Source: Imperialibacter sp963977595
GTDB taxonomy: Bacteria; Bacteroidota; Bacteroidia; Cytophagales; Cyclobacteriaceae
Reading direction: 5' to 3'
DNA length: 64,000 nucleotides
Assembly: GCF_048007035.1 (NCBI RefSeq)
Contig: NZ_CP180355.1
Span: forward strand, 3,286,001-3,350,000
A program made the translations under genes and the position numbers. Below the pieces are notes generated by a model. The model was not told the origin of the DNA and ran no database searches. It worked only from the letters and a program-made list of their open reading frames with translations. Of the stretch, positions 1 to 8,809 are shown piece after piece; the stretch's first letter is position 1, and each line of letters opens with the position of its first letter.

Positions 1-654
1 GATCGGCCAAGGGAGAAGCTCATGTCGAAAGGCAAGTCGGTTTTGTCAGATGCCGAACTGCTTGCCATTCTTATCAACTCGGGCACAAAGAGGCACTCTG
101 CCGTCGACATTGCCAAAATGATCCTCCAAAAGGTAAACAACGACCTTAATGCGCTTGGGAAATTTAGCATGGCAGACTTCACTACTTTTGAGGGCATCGG
201 CGAAGCAAGGGCCATTACCATCATGAGCGCACTCGAATTGGGCCGGCGGAGGAAGGAGCAAGCCACAGAAGCAAAACCCGTCATCATCACCAGTAAAGAG
301 GCCTACAATTTCATGCGGCCTTATTTGCTTGACCTTGCCCACGAGGAGTTTTGGATTATTTTTCTTGGCCGTGGAGGCAAGGTAATTTCTGTGCAACAGG
401 TGAGTTTGGGAGGTATTAGTGGCACTGTAGCCGATCCCCGGGTTATTTATAAAAAGGCATTAGAGCTGCCGGGCTGTACTGGGATTATTTTGACTCATAA
501 TCACCCTTCAGGAAACCCCAGGCCGAGCCAGGAGGACATAAGGCTCACCAAGTCGATGAAAGCTGCCGGAGAGTTGCTTCAGATACTTGTACTTGACCAT
601 TTGATTTTTTGTGACGAAGGATATTATAGTTTTGCAGACGAAGCAACATTATAG
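1..654 (+). CDS. radC: RadC family protein (JAB domain), 5' end outside window
   Basis: C-terminal part of a RadC/UPF0758 protein. The frame is open from base 1, and the residues before the Met at base 22 (DRPREKL) match the conserved start of the RadC N-terminal domain. That Met is therefore internal and the true start lies to the left. The order is an N-terminal helix-hairpin-helix region (LSDAELLAIL, then GIGEARA) followed by a JAB/MPN metal-binding fold with the signature THNHPSG near window residue 168. The family is named for DNA repair, but its biochemical role is unsettled. The next gene begins 5 bases downstream, suggesting co-transcription. The product name is secure; function is not. 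Confidence 0.93.
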   Translation, partial: DRPREKLMSKGKSVLSDAELLAILINSGTKRHSAVDIAKMILQKVNNDLNALGKFSMADFTTFEGIGEARAITIMSALELGRRRKEQATEAKPVIITSKEAYNFMRPYLLDLAHEEFWIIFLGRGGKVISVQQVSLGGISGTVADPRVIYKKALELPGCTGIILTHNHPSGNPRPSQEDIRLTKSMKAAGELLQILVLDHLIFCDEGYYSFADEATL

Positions 655-659
655 GTAAG

Positions 660-1262
660 ATGAAAGGTTCGAAGTTGATTATCAGTATTCTTGCAGTGGT
701 GGTTGGTGTCGTTATTTTTTTAGCGAATTCCGGCGAAGAGTCACCCGAAGAGTATATAGCGTCCATTGAAAAGGAACGCAAGGAGAAGAACGAGTTTATG
801 CGGAGTTCATCTGACTCTCCCTTCAAAGGAAAAGAATTTACCGAGTTAAAGTATTTTCCTGCTGATCCATCCTACAAAGTCATGGCTAATGTCAATCAGT
901 TGGAGACGAAAGAGCTGGTAACGTTGGGCACCAGCGATGGAAAAACACAGCAGTATCAAAAATTTGCATTCGTTGAATTTGAAATCAAAGGCCAGAGGAA
1001 AAAATTGACTTTGTTGAGGCAGGCCGGGCCAGGCATGCAAAATGTCACTTTCCTGGCGTTTGCTGACGCCACCAGTGGGGAATCAACGTATGGCGGAGGC
1101 CGCTACCTCGACGTGTCAGTAAAAAATGCCAGGCAAATTGTGCTGGATTTCAATTTGGCCTACAACCCCTACTGTGAGTACAACAGCAGTTATTCATGCC
1201 CCCTTCCTTTGAAAGAGAATGTTTTGGACATCGCTATCGAGGCAGGCGAAAAAAACTACTAG
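660..1262 (+). CDS. DUF1684 domain protein, membrane-anchored or secreted
   Basis: A 200-residue protein with one N-terminal hydrophobic segment (about residues 5-22) that acts as an anchor or signal peptide, followed by a charged linker. The rest is a DUF1684 domain, recognised from the C-terminal block YGGGRYLD, LDFNLAYNPYC, YSCPLP and the terminal EAGEK. The family is common in Bacteroidota and its biochemical function is not established. The conserved Tyr, Cys and Asn residues cluster in the last 60 residues, where the functional site probably lies. It starts 5 bases after radC and ends 85 bases before pheT. Family assignment is good; no specific role is claimed. Confidence 0.82.
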   Translation: MKGSKLIISILAVVVGVVIFLANSGEESPEEYIASIEKERKEKNEFMRSSSDSPFKGKEFTELKYFPADPSYKVMANVNQLETKELVTLGTSDGKTQQYQKFAFVEFEIKGQRKKLTLLRQAGPGMQNVTFLAFADATSGESTYGGGRYLDVSVKNARQIVLDFNLAYNPYCEYNSSYSCPLPLKENVLDIAIEAGEKNY

Positions 1263-1347
1263 CTCGCCTACTACTTGACGCTATTTGGTTAATTTTACCC
1301 CTTCGTTTTTTTGAAACGAGTTAAATAAGGAAGAAGAGAAGCAAGGA

Positions 1348-3765
1348 ATGAAGATTTCATATAATTGGCTGAAGGAATATATTGATCTGACAGAGAAGCC
1401 CGAGGAGGTGTCAAAAGTACTTACCGGGTTGGGGTTGGAAGTGGAAGGGCTCGAATTTCACGAGGAGATTCCCGGAAGCATGGAGGGCCTGGTGCTGGGC
1501 GAAGTGGTGGCATGCGAACCCCACCCGAATGCAGATAAGCTGAAGCTGACAAAAGTTGATGTTGGTGGGCCCGAACTGTTGGGCATTGTTTGCGGTGCTC
1601 CCAATGTAGCAAAAGGGCAGCGGGTAGTGGTGGCTACCAATGGCACCACGATACACCCTAAGGCAGGTGAGCCTTTCCAAATCAAGAGAGCAAAAATAAG
1701 GGGAGAAGAGTCCAATGGGATGATCTGCGCCGAGGACGAGATAGGCCTGAGCAACGATCACGGAGGAGTGATCGTACTAGATACGCAGTTGCCCAATGGC
1801 ACGCCAGCGGCAGATTACTTTAAGCCAACCACAGACTATGTATTCGAAATTGGCCTAACACCCAACAGGGCCGATGCTACCTCGCACTACGGCACAGCCA
1901 GAGACCTGGCAGCTTTTTACGGAAGGCCTTTGAAATTCCCGGCTATTGATGCTTTCAAGGCAGACAATAAGTCTCTTCAAATTTACGTCTCTGTTGAAAA
2001 CGCTGAGGCGTGCCCAAGGTATGCAGGTGTTACATTGACGGGCCTGAAAGTTGGGCCTTCGCCGTCATGGCTCAAAGCTCGCCTTGAGGCGATAGGACTC
2101 ACTCCAATCAATAATATCGTTGACGTCACCAATTATATCTGCCACGGCGTGGGTCAGCCGCTACATGCTTTCGACGCTGCGAAAATCAAGGGAGGAAAGG
2201 TGGTTGTCAAGACGCTTTCCGAAGGCACTAAGTTTACCACATTGGATGAGAAAGAGAGGAAACTTTCGGCCAATGACCTGATGATTTGCGATGCAGAGGA
2301 AGGAATGTGTATAGCAGGCGTTTTCGGTGGTACACACTCGGGCGTGTCCGACACCACAACAAGTATCTTTCTCGAGTCTGCCTACTTCTCTCCTGACTAC
2401 GTGCGAAGAACTGCCATCTTGTATGGTCTGAAAACTGATGCTTCTTTCAGGTTTGAACGAGGTATCGATCCAAATGGGACCGTAAATGCTTTGAAACATG
2501 CTGCACTGCTTATTAAAGAAGTGGCTGGAGGAAGCATTAGCTCTGAGGTAGTTGATATTTACCCGCAGCCCATTGCCGACTTCAGGTTCAAAGTTCGTTT
2601 TGCCAGGGTCAATATGCTGATGGGGAAAGATATCGGCAAAGAGGCTATTCTGAAAATTTTGAAAAACCTACATATAGGTATTGAGGATTTAACTGCTGAT
2701 GATTTCACCGCTGTTGTGCCCCCCTACAGGGTGGATGTACAGCGTGAAATAGACATAGTAGAGGAGGTTTTGAGGGTGTATGGCATCGATAATATTGAGT
2801 TATCGGCGACTATTGGTGCCAAAACTTTGTCGGAATTTCCGACAGTGGACGACAATAAGCTTCAGCTTAAAATTTCGGAGTTCCTGGCGGCAAGGTCCTT
2901 CTACGAAATCATCACCAACTCTCTGACCAATGCTGAATATGGTACCAAATCAGGATTGTACGAGGAAGAGCAGAATGTCGTTATTCTCAACAAGTTGAGT
3001 GAAGAGCTTGGCGTGATGCGTCAGTCAATGCTTTTCAGTGGACTGGAAGTGGTGGCTTACAACAACAACCATCGCCAACCGAACCTGAAGTTTTTTGAGT
3101 TTGGCAAGACGTATCATAAGAAGGACAGTGGAAAGTACCGGGAGCAAAACAGGCTGGCATTGTTTGCTACAGGCGCCTCTCATGAGGAATCCTGGAGGGA
3201 GCCAACCAGGACGACAGAATTCTACGACTTGTCCGCTGCTTTACAGCAAATTTTAAATAAATTGAACATCTCTGGATACGAAACTCAACCCACCAAAGAC
3301 AAGACATTTGAGTCGGGCCTTGATTTTTCGTTGAATGGAAAAATGTTTGCAAGCATTGGGCAGGTAAACAAAAAGGTGCTCAAGCTGGCGGAGGTGCGAC
3401 AGCCGGTTTTTTATGCCGACATCGACTGGAAGCAACTGCTGAAATGGTACAAAGGCACAATCGATTATACTGAGGTGCCCAAGTTTCCGGAAGTACGCCG
3501 TGACTTGTCATTAGTGCTGGACAAGTCAGTGAGTTTCTCTCAGGTAGAGAAAGTAGCCAGACAAGCGGAACGTCGACTGATCAAGGGGCTGAATGTTTTC
3601 AGCGTTTATGAAGGATACAAGCTGGAAGCTGGTAAGAAGTCGTATGCCATCAGTTTCACTCTTCAGGATGAGAAGGAGACCCTGAAGGACAAGCAAATTG
3701 ACAAAACAATGAATGCGTTGATAGCTGCTTTTGAAAGTCAGCTTGGAGCTATAATAAGGAAGTGA
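1348..3765 (+). CDS. pheT: Phenylalanine--tRNA ligase beta subunit
   Basis: An 805-residue protein, the usual length for bacterial PheT. It forms the alpha2-beta2 synthetase with PheS and charges tRNA-Phe in the cytoplasm. The start MKISYNWLKEYIDL is the canonical PheT opening. Next come an OB-fold tRNA-binding domain (about residues 40-150, with PHPNADKLKL), the B3/B4 editing region (about 210-370, with GVGQPLHAFDAAKI), B5 (about 410-480), the core catalytic-like domain, and a C-terminal ferredoxin-fold anticodon-binding domain (about 715-805, starting near VPKFPEVRRDLSLV). pheS is not beside it here, as is common in Bacteroidota. The downstream small genes run in the same direction with almost no spacing. 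Confidence 0.97.
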   Translation: MKISYNWLKEYIDLTEKPEEVSKVLTGLGLEVEGLEFHEEIPGSMEGLVLGEVVACEPHPNADKLKLTKVDVGGPELLGIVCGAPNVAKGQRVVVATNGTTIHPKAGEPFQIKRAKIRGEESNGMICAEDEIGLSNDHGGVIVLDTQLPNGTPAADYFKPTTDYVFEIGLTPNRADATSHYGTARDLAAFYGRPLKFPAIDAFKADNKSLQIYVSVENAEACPRYAGVTLTGLKVGPSPSWLKARLEAIGLTPINNIVDVTNYICHGVGQPLHAFDAAKIKGGKVVVKTLSEGTKFTTLDEKERKLSANDLMICDAEEGMCIAGVFGGTHSGVSDTTTSIFLESAYFSPDYVRRTAILYGLKTDASFRFERGIDPNGTVNALKHAALLIKEVAGGSISSEVVDIYPQPIADFRFKVRFARVNMLMGKDIGKEAILKILKNLHIGIEDLTADDFTAVVPPYRVDVQREIDIVEEVLRVYGIDNIELSATIGAKTLSEFPTVDDNKLQLKISEFLAARSFYEIITNSLTNAEYGTKSGLYEEEQNVVILNKLSEELGVMRQSMLFSGLEVVAYNNNHRQPNLKFFEFGKTYHKKDSGKYREQNRLALFATGASHEESWREPTRTTEFYDLSAALQQILNKLNISGYETQPTKDKTFESGLDFSLNGKMFASIGQVNKKVLKLAEVRQPVFYADIDWKQLLKWYKGTIDYTEVPKFPEVRRDLSLVLDKSVSFSQVEKVARQAERRLIKGLNVFSVYEGYKLEAGKKSYAISFTLQDEKETLKDKQIDKTMNALIAAFESQLGAIIRK

Positions 3766-3770
3766 TTACT

Positions 3771-4067
3771 ATGAACTCAAACCAACTCAACTCGGAATTA
3801 AACTCATTGGAAAGAAAGATTTCCCTTCTTTTAAATGAATATAAAAACCTGAAAAAAGAGTTAGATCATACCAAAACGGAGAATGAAGAGCTCCGTAGTG
3901 TTTTGAGTTCGAAGGAACATCAGATAAGCGACTTCCAAAATAAATTTAAAATTAGTAAGATTGCTGATAGTTTGGCATTGAGCGGAGACGACTCGACAGA
4001 ACTCAAACAAGTATTAAATGAATATATTAAGGAGATAGATAGGTGCATTGCTCATTTGAGTCAATAA
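3771..4067 (+). CDS. Small coiled-coil protein upstream of zapA (ZapB-like by position)
   Basis: A 98-residue protein, nearly all predicted coiled coil: heptad-like Leu/Ile spacing with many Lys and Glu residues from residues 5 to 65, then a short helical tail. A GTG at 3762 overlaps the pheT stop, but the ATG at 3771 is the more natural start. I recognise no catalytic motif. It lies between pheT and zapA, 16 bases before the zapA ATG, so it is probably co-expressed with zapA. A small coiled coil paired with ZapA is reminiscent of the ZapA-ZapB divisome module. That link rests on architecture and position, not sequence identity. It could equally be a generic scaffold protein. Confidence 0.75.
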   Translation: MNSNQLNSELNSLERKISLLLNEYKNLKKELDHTKTENEELRSVLSSKEHQISDFQNKFKISKIADSLALSGDDSTELKQVLNEYIKEIDRCIAHLSQ

Positions 4068-4083
4068 CCTGTAAGGATAAGTG

Positions 4084-4371
4084 ATGGGGGAACAGCTTTC
4101 GATACGGATAAAAATAGGCAACAGAGAATACCCAATGAAGGTATCGGCTCATGAAGAGGGCATGGTACGTCAGGCAGGCAAGCAATTGAATGAAAGGATG
4201 AAGTCGTACAAGGAACAATTTGGCATCGACGATCCACAAGACTTGCTGGCAATGGTGTCCTTCGACTTGCTTATTGAGAAACTGAAAGTCGACGAGACTG
4301 TTGTAGACAATGATCAGGTAACACTAGAAAAAATTACTCACCTAAATCATCTGATCACCCAGGCCTTATAA
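4084..4371 (+). CDS. zapA: Cell division protein ZapA
   Basis: A 95-residue ZapA-family protein, which binds and cross-links FtsZ protofilaments at midcell. Support comes from the N-terminal beta strand pattern SIRIKIGNREYPMKV, the helix with EGMVRQAGKQLNERM, and a C-terminal coiled-coil helix, giving the usual ZapA length and order. GTG at 4081 and ATG at 4084 are adjacent; the ATG is preferred. It sits between the small coiled-coil gene and rny. About 86 bases separate its stop from the rny start, and I saw no convincing RNA structure there. Confidence 0.88.
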   Translation: MGEQLSIRIKIGNREYPMKVSAHEEGMVRQAGKQLNERMKSYKEQFGIDDPQDLLAMVSFDLLIEKLKVDETVVDNDQVTLEKITHLNHLITQAL

Positions 4372-4457
4372 ACCTGCATATCATTTTTTACCCTGTGCTT
4401 CTGTAGCAATTTCTGCTGGTGCTAACTAGTAATAGTATACACCTTATATTAAATGTT

Positions 4458-6023
4458 ATGGACACAACCGTATATATCATCCTATTTGCCTTTGTTGGGA
4501 TTGTGGCGGGCTTTCTCGCAGGGAGAATGGCCCTTAAGAAATCCTATGCTTCTAAGGAGTCGGACATTGAAGAAAAGAGTAAGCTGCTGGTAAAAGAAGC
4601 TGAAATTGAGGCTGAGAACATCAAGAAGAATAAAATTCTTGAAGCCAAAGAAAGATTCCTGAAGCTTAGAGAAGAATTCGAGGAGGAGTCGAATAGGAAA
4701 AAGGCCATCATCATCTCCAACGAAAACAAGATCAAGCAGAGAGAGCAGGCGCTGTCTAAGCAGTTTGAGCAGAACAAGAGAACCGAGGCCGAGCTAGACT
4801 CTGCCAAGGAGAACCTGAATGCCCAAATGGAGATATTGAAAAAGAGGAAGGAAGAGCTGGACAAAATCAGGCAGCAGCAAGTAGAGATCCTCGAAAAAAT
4901 TTCAAGCCTCACAGCCGACGAAGCAAGAGAGCAGCTGGTGGAAACGCTGAAAGATGAGGCTCGTTCCAAGGCATCGTCTCACATCAAAGAGATTATTGAA
5001 GAGTCGAAGCTGACTGCTACCAAGGAAGCGAAGAAGATCGTTCTCCAGACAATCCAGCGAACTGCTACAGAGCACGCCATAGAAAACTGTGTTTCCATTT
5101 TCAACATTGAAAGTGACGACATCAAAGGCAAGATCATTGGGCGTGAGGGTAGAAACATCCGGGCATTGGAAGCGGCTACAGGAGTGGAGATCATAGTTGA
5201 CGACACACCAGAAGCCATCATCATCTCAGGTTTTGATCCGGTGCGCCGTGAGGTAGCTAGATTGTCTTTGCACCGCCTGGTGCAGGATGGTAGGATTCAC
5301 CCTGCCCGTATTGAAGAGATTGTAGCCAAAACTGCCAAGAACATCGATGATGAAATTGTTGAAATTGGTGAGAAGACTGTGATTGAGTTGGGTATTCATG
5401 GGGTGCACCCTGAATTGATCAAAATGGTTGGCCGGATGAGGTTCCGTTCGTCTTACGGACAAAACCTGCTTCAACACTCCAGAGAGGTAGCGAAGCTTTG
5501 CGCCACGCTGGCTGCTGAACTTGGGCTGAATGCCAAGATGGCCAAAAGAGCCGGGCTTCTACATGATATTGGCAAGGTGTGGCCGGAAGAGCCAGAGCAG
5601 CCACATGCGATCCTGGGCATGGAGCTGGCCAAGAAATACAAGGAGCATCCTGATGTTTGCAACGCCATTGGCGCTCACCATGATGAGGTAGAGATGACTG
5701 CGATGATTTCACCTATCATTCAGGCATGTGACGCTATTTCAGGCTCAAGGCCGGGTGCTCGCCGTGAGGTGATGGAGTCGTACATCCGCCGATTGAAGGA
5801 GCTGGAAGCTTTGGCGCTGGAGTTTGACGGTGTGAACAAGTGCTACGCCATTCAGGCCGGTCGTGAGCTCAGGGTGATTGTGGATGCGGATTCTGTTTCT
5901 GACCAAAGAGCTGGCGACATGTCGTTTGAGATTAGCCAGAAGATCGAGAGAGATATGCAGTACCCGGGGCAGATAAAGGTGACTGTTATTCGTGAGATGA
6001 GATCGATTGCTTACGCAAAGTAG
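4458..6023 (+). CDS. rny: Ribonuclease Y
   Basis: A membrane-anchored endoribonuclease of 521 residues that starts mRNA decay. The start at 4458 (MDTTVYII) puts the transmembrane helix (about residues 3-22) at the very N-terminus as in the family; the frame is open upstream to 4419 but adds only an unusual leader. A long coiled coil (about 25-200) is followed by a KH RNA-binding domain (KGKIIGREGRNIRALE) and an HD phosphohydrolase domain with LLHDIGK and GAHHDE. The C-terminal end matches the family (YPGQIKVTVIREMRS). It is followed by a bidirectional terminator shared with convergent recA. Confidence 0.96.
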   Translation: MDTTVYIILFAFVGIVAGFLAGRMALKKSYASKESDIEEKSKLLVKEAEIEAENIKKNKILEAKERFLKLREEFEEESNRKKAIIISNENKIKQREQALSKQFEQNKRTEAELDSAKENLNAQMEILKKRKEELDKIRQQQVEILEKISSLTADEAREQLVETLKDEARSKASSHIKEIIEESKLTATKEAKKIVLQTIQRTATEHAIENCVSIFNIESDDIKGKIIGREGRNIRALEAATGVEIIVDDTPEAIIISGFDPVRREVARLSLHRLVQDGRIHPARIEEIVAKTAKNIDDEIVEIGEKTVIELGIHGVHPELIKMVGRMRFRSSYGQNLLQHSREVAKLCATLAAELGLNAKMAKRAGLLHDIGKVWPEEPEQPHAILGMELAKKYKEHPDVCNAIGAHHDEVEMTAMISPIIQACDAISGSRPGARREVMESYIRRLKELEALALEFDGVNKCYAIQAGRELRVIVDADSVSDQRAGDMSFEISQKIERDMQYPGQIKVTVIREMRSIAYAK

Positions 6024-6043
6024 ACCGGGAGTCTGTAAAAAGT

Positions 6044-6094
6044 AAGCCTTTAGTTTTAAGCCCGTTGAGGATCGAAAAACTAAAGGCTTTTTGT
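6044..6094. terminator. Bidirectional rho-independent terminator between rny and recA
   Basis: A perfect 14-base inverted repeat (aagcctttagtttt at 6044-6057, complement at 6076-6089) has a T-rich tract after the right arm and an A-rich tract before the left arm. It can therefore terminate rny on the plus strand and recA on the minus strand. Its position between two convergent stop codons supports this. Confidence 0.85.
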
Positions 6095-6098
6095 TTGT

Positions 6099-7130
6099 TT
6101 ATTCTTTATCTGCCACTGCAGGGGCCGGTGCAGCAACGCCCGCAATTTTTTCTTTGATTTTCTTTTCTATTTCTTCCATCAGTTCCGGGTTGTCGAGCAG
6201 CAATTCCTTTACTGAATCCCTTCCCTGACCCAGCTTGGTTTCCTGGTACGAGAACCATGAGCCTGACTTTTTCACAATGTCCAGATCAACCCCAATATCA
6301 ATGATCTCGCCCACTTTGGAGATACCCTTACCGTACATGATGTCGAACTCCACGATTTTGAATGGAGGCGCTACTTTGTTCTTTACCACTTTCACCCGGG
6401 TGCGGTTGCCAGTCACGTTGTCAGCGCCCTCTTTGATTTGACCCACACGGCGAATGTCAAGCCTAACCGAAGCATAAAACTTCAGCGCATTACCACCAGT
6501 GGTCGTTTCAGGATTTCCGAACATCACGCCTATTTTCTCTCTCAACTGGTTAATGAATATGCAGGAACAGCCAGTCTTATTAATAGTACCAGTCAGCTTT
6601 CTCAAAGCCTGCGACATCAACCTGGCTTGCAAACCCATTTTGCTATCACCCATTTCTCCCTCAAGTTCTCCTTTTGGCACAAGGGCAGCTACGGAGTCAA
6701 TCACGATGATGTCAATAGCGCCTGAACGGATCAGGTGTTCTGTAATTTCAAGCGCCTGCTCTCCATTGTCGGGTTGAGAAATGAGCAGGTTCTCGGTGTC
6801 AATGCCGAGCTTTTCTGCATAGGATTTGTCAAAGGCATGTTCCGCATCAATGAAAGCAGCAAGACCTCCCTTTTTTTGAGCCTCCGCAATGCAGTGCATT
6901 GAAAGGGTGGTTTTACCTGATGATTCCGGTCCGTAAATTTCAATTACCCGGCCTCTTGGAATTCCACCAACACCAAGAGCGATATCAAGCCCCAAAGAGC
7001 CTGTAGAAATGGCTGGCACGTCAACTACCCGCTCATCACTCAGCTTCATGATGGTGCCTTTGCCGTAAGTTTTTTCAAGTTTGTCGATGGTCAGCGCCAG
7101 CGCCTTCAGTTTTTCAGTTTTATCGCTCAT
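6099..7130 (-). CDS. recA: Recombinase RecA
   Basis: A 343-residue RecA, the ATP-dependent strand-exchange protein and LexA co-protease factor. Walker A is GPESSGKTT (about residues 68-76), followed by the MAW signature (DAEHAFD), Walker B (IIVIDSVAALVP), L1/L2 DNA-binding loops (including GNPETTTGGNALKFYASVR), and a short C-terminal tail rich in Ala, Pro and Lys. Length and motif order are complete. It converges on rny. I saw no clear SOS box in the upstream 100 bases, as expected for Bacteroidota that often lack an E. coli-like LexA site. Confidence 0.98.
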   Translation of the reverse strand: MSDKTEKLKALALTIDKLEKTYGKGTIMKLSDERVVDVPAISTGSLGLDIALGVGGIPRGRVIEIYGPESSGKTTLSMHCIAEAQKKGGLAAFIDAEHAFDKSYAEKLGIDTENLLISQPDNGEQALEITEHLIRSGAIDIIVIDSVAALVPKGELEGEMGDSKMGLQARLMSQALRKLTGTINKTGCSCIFINQLREKIGVMFGNPETTTGGNALKFYASVRLDIRRVGQIKEGADNVTGNRTRVKVVKNKVAPPFKIVEFDIMYGKGISKVGEIIDIGVDLDIVKKSGSWFSYQETKLGQGRDSVKELLLDNPELMEEIEKKIKEKIAGVAAPAPAVADKE

Positions 7131-7236
7131 GATATGTGATTAAAATATTGAGTATTGGGGCTGTGAATTTACTAGGATTCGCCTCAAATACCAACGCTAT
7201 CATGGGCAGATTTACCCTGTCACTCAACAATGGCCC

Positions 7237-7653
7237 TCAGCTATTCTCTTCCGCCTTTTGACTGACTTCCATCTCAGCGGCTGTGGGTGTTTCCCAGAAA
7301 GTGAGGAAGATATAAATACAAAATGCAGTGCCCAGCGGAAAATTGAAGAAGTAGAAAACCGCAGGTGCCATCGATGCTTTTTGCGCCCATTTTTGGTTGG
7401 CCAGTATGCCGGCAGCCAGGATAAACTCGATAATGGCCAGTCCAACATAGAAAAATGGGAAGGCATACATAAGGGCAGCGGGATGCCTGAACGTAAGCCC
7501 TCCTATATGGATGTCACTAAATATTTCCCAGCTGTCGAAAAAATAAACAGCGTTGTACATAAAAGCTGAGAACACAAGGTGCAGAAGTGATACGACAATA
7601 AGAATTTTTCCGATGATCTTATTGTGCCTTTGAAATTGTTCAGGAGACTTCAT
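7237..7653 (-). CDS. Small integral membrane protein, unknown function
   Basis: A 138-residue protein with about four hydrophobic segments (near residues 14-34, 58-75, 70-90 and 95-118) and short charged ends, so very probably an inner-membrane protein. I recognise no catalytic motif; its size and topology recall DoxX- or DUF-type small membrane families, without a confident match. The start ATG at 7653 follows the family style MKSPEQFQRHN. It lies between recA and a divergently transcribed aminopeptidase-like gene and is probably monocistronic. Confidence 0.68.
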   Translation of the reverse strand: MKSPEQFQRHNKIIGKILIVVSLLHLVFSAFMYNAVYFFDSWEIFSDIHIGGLTFRHPAALMYAFPFFYVGLAIIEFILAAGILANQKWAQKASMAPAVFYFFNFPLGTAFCIYIFLTFWETPTAAEMEVSQKAEENS

Positions 7654-7695
7654 ATAGACAAGGTAATGATTAGTACTATGTTTTACAAGGTATTA

Positions 7696-7703
7696 TACGT
7701 TTG
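7696..7703 (+). promoter_or_regulatory. Putative Bacteroidota -7 promoter box for the aminopeptidase-like gene
   Basis: TACGTTTG matches the Bacteroidota -7 consensus TAnnTTTG exactly and lies 77 bases before the GTG start at 7781. No good -33 TTG was found at the usual spacing, so this is only a candidate. Confidence 0.35.
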
Positions 7704-7780
7704 ACATTCTAAATGGTTCGGCGATTTGCTTCCTGTACAATATTTTTCGTCGTTAGGTGTTGAAGAGCTAAATTGGAATC

Positions 7781-8809
7781 GTGAAGAAAAAGATTGTTTT
7801 AACGATTGTTCTGCTTTTGGCAGCAGTATTGATCTACTATAGAGATTTGGTTAGTTATGGGTGGATGCAGGGCAAAGGTCAGTTTGAGATCTTGTGGGAA
7901 GCTCAACCAATTGGGGAATTTCTTGAGTCGCCCGACTTCCCGGATTCTTTAAAGGCCAAGCTAAGGCTCATTCAGGAGATAAGGTCTTTTGCGGTTGACT
8001 CTCTGGGTATTTCCCCTTCTGACAACTACACGACGATGTACAATCAGAAGGGTGAAAATTTACTCTGGAATGTAACCGCCGCAGAGCCGTTTGCACTGGT
8101 GCCATATCGCTGGAAGTTTCCGTTTCTGGGGTCGTTTCCCTACAAGGGGTACTTTGACCTGGAAAAGGCGAAGCTTGAAAGGGCGAGGCTGGACTCGGCT
8201 GGCTACGACACGCATATCGGCATGGTAAGCGGTTGGTCTACCCTGGGCTGGTTTAAGGACCCGATTTTGAGTAAAATGCTGGAGAGGTCAGAAGGTGATC
8301 TGGCTGAATTGATCATTCATGAGCTTACACACGGCACGCTCTACGTGAAAGACAGCGTGGAATTTAATGAGAACCTGGCCAGCTTTGTGGGAAGAATGGG
8401 TGCCATTCAGTTCTTAAAGAACCGGTTCGGACAAAACTCAGCCGAACTCACATCGTATGTAAACTCAGAGGTCGATTATGAAAAGATCTACCGTCACTAT
8501 TTGAATGGGGCACGAAAATTGGATAGCTTATATACAACTATGGACGAATCAATGTCTGTTGCCCTGAAAAGTGAGCAAAAATGGGACATGATTTATGACA
8601 TAATGAAAAACCTGGACACCCTGCGCTTCAAAGAAAGAAAGCCTTTTCAGTGGAAGGCCGAGAACAGGTTGCCTAATAATACCTTCTTTATGTCATACCT
8701 CAGGTACCGTGGTAAGATGACCAGCTTCGAAAATGAATTAGAGGAAAGGTTTGGGGGTGACCTTAGGGCATATGTGACTTATTTAAAAGGAGTATATCCT
8801 TCATTATGA
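7781..8809 (+). CDS. Putative aminopeptidase (COG4324 type zinc metalloprotease)
   Basis: A 342-residue protein with an N-terminal signal/anchor (about residues 4-20). The zinc-protease motif HELTH (in IIHELTHGTLYV, near residue 180) is followed by the third-ligand helix NENLASFVGRMGA. These features and the length match the putative aminopeptidase family of COG4324 (Pfam Aminopep). It probably acts in the periplasm. It starts with GTG at 7781; no ATG lies nearby in frame. Its stop overlaps the next start in an ATGA junction at 8806-8809, so the two genes are translationally coupled. Substrate is unknown. Confidence 0.82.
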   Translation: MKKKIVLTIVLLLAAVLIYYRDLVSYGWMQGKGQFEILWEAQPIGEFLESPDFPDSLKAKLRLIQEIRSFAVDSLGISPSDNYTTMYNQKGENLLWNVTAAEPFALVPYRWKFPFLGSFPYKGYFDLEKAKLERARLDSAGYDTHIGMVSGWSTLGWFKDPILSKMLERSEGDLAELIIHELTHGTLYVKDSVEFNENLASFVGRMGAIQFLKNRFGQNSAELTSYVNSEVDYEKIYRHYLNGARKLDSLYTTMDESMSVALKSEQKWDMIYDIMKNLDTLRFKERKPFQWKAENRLPNNTFFMSYLRYRGKMTSFENELEERFGGDLRAYVTYLKGVYPSL

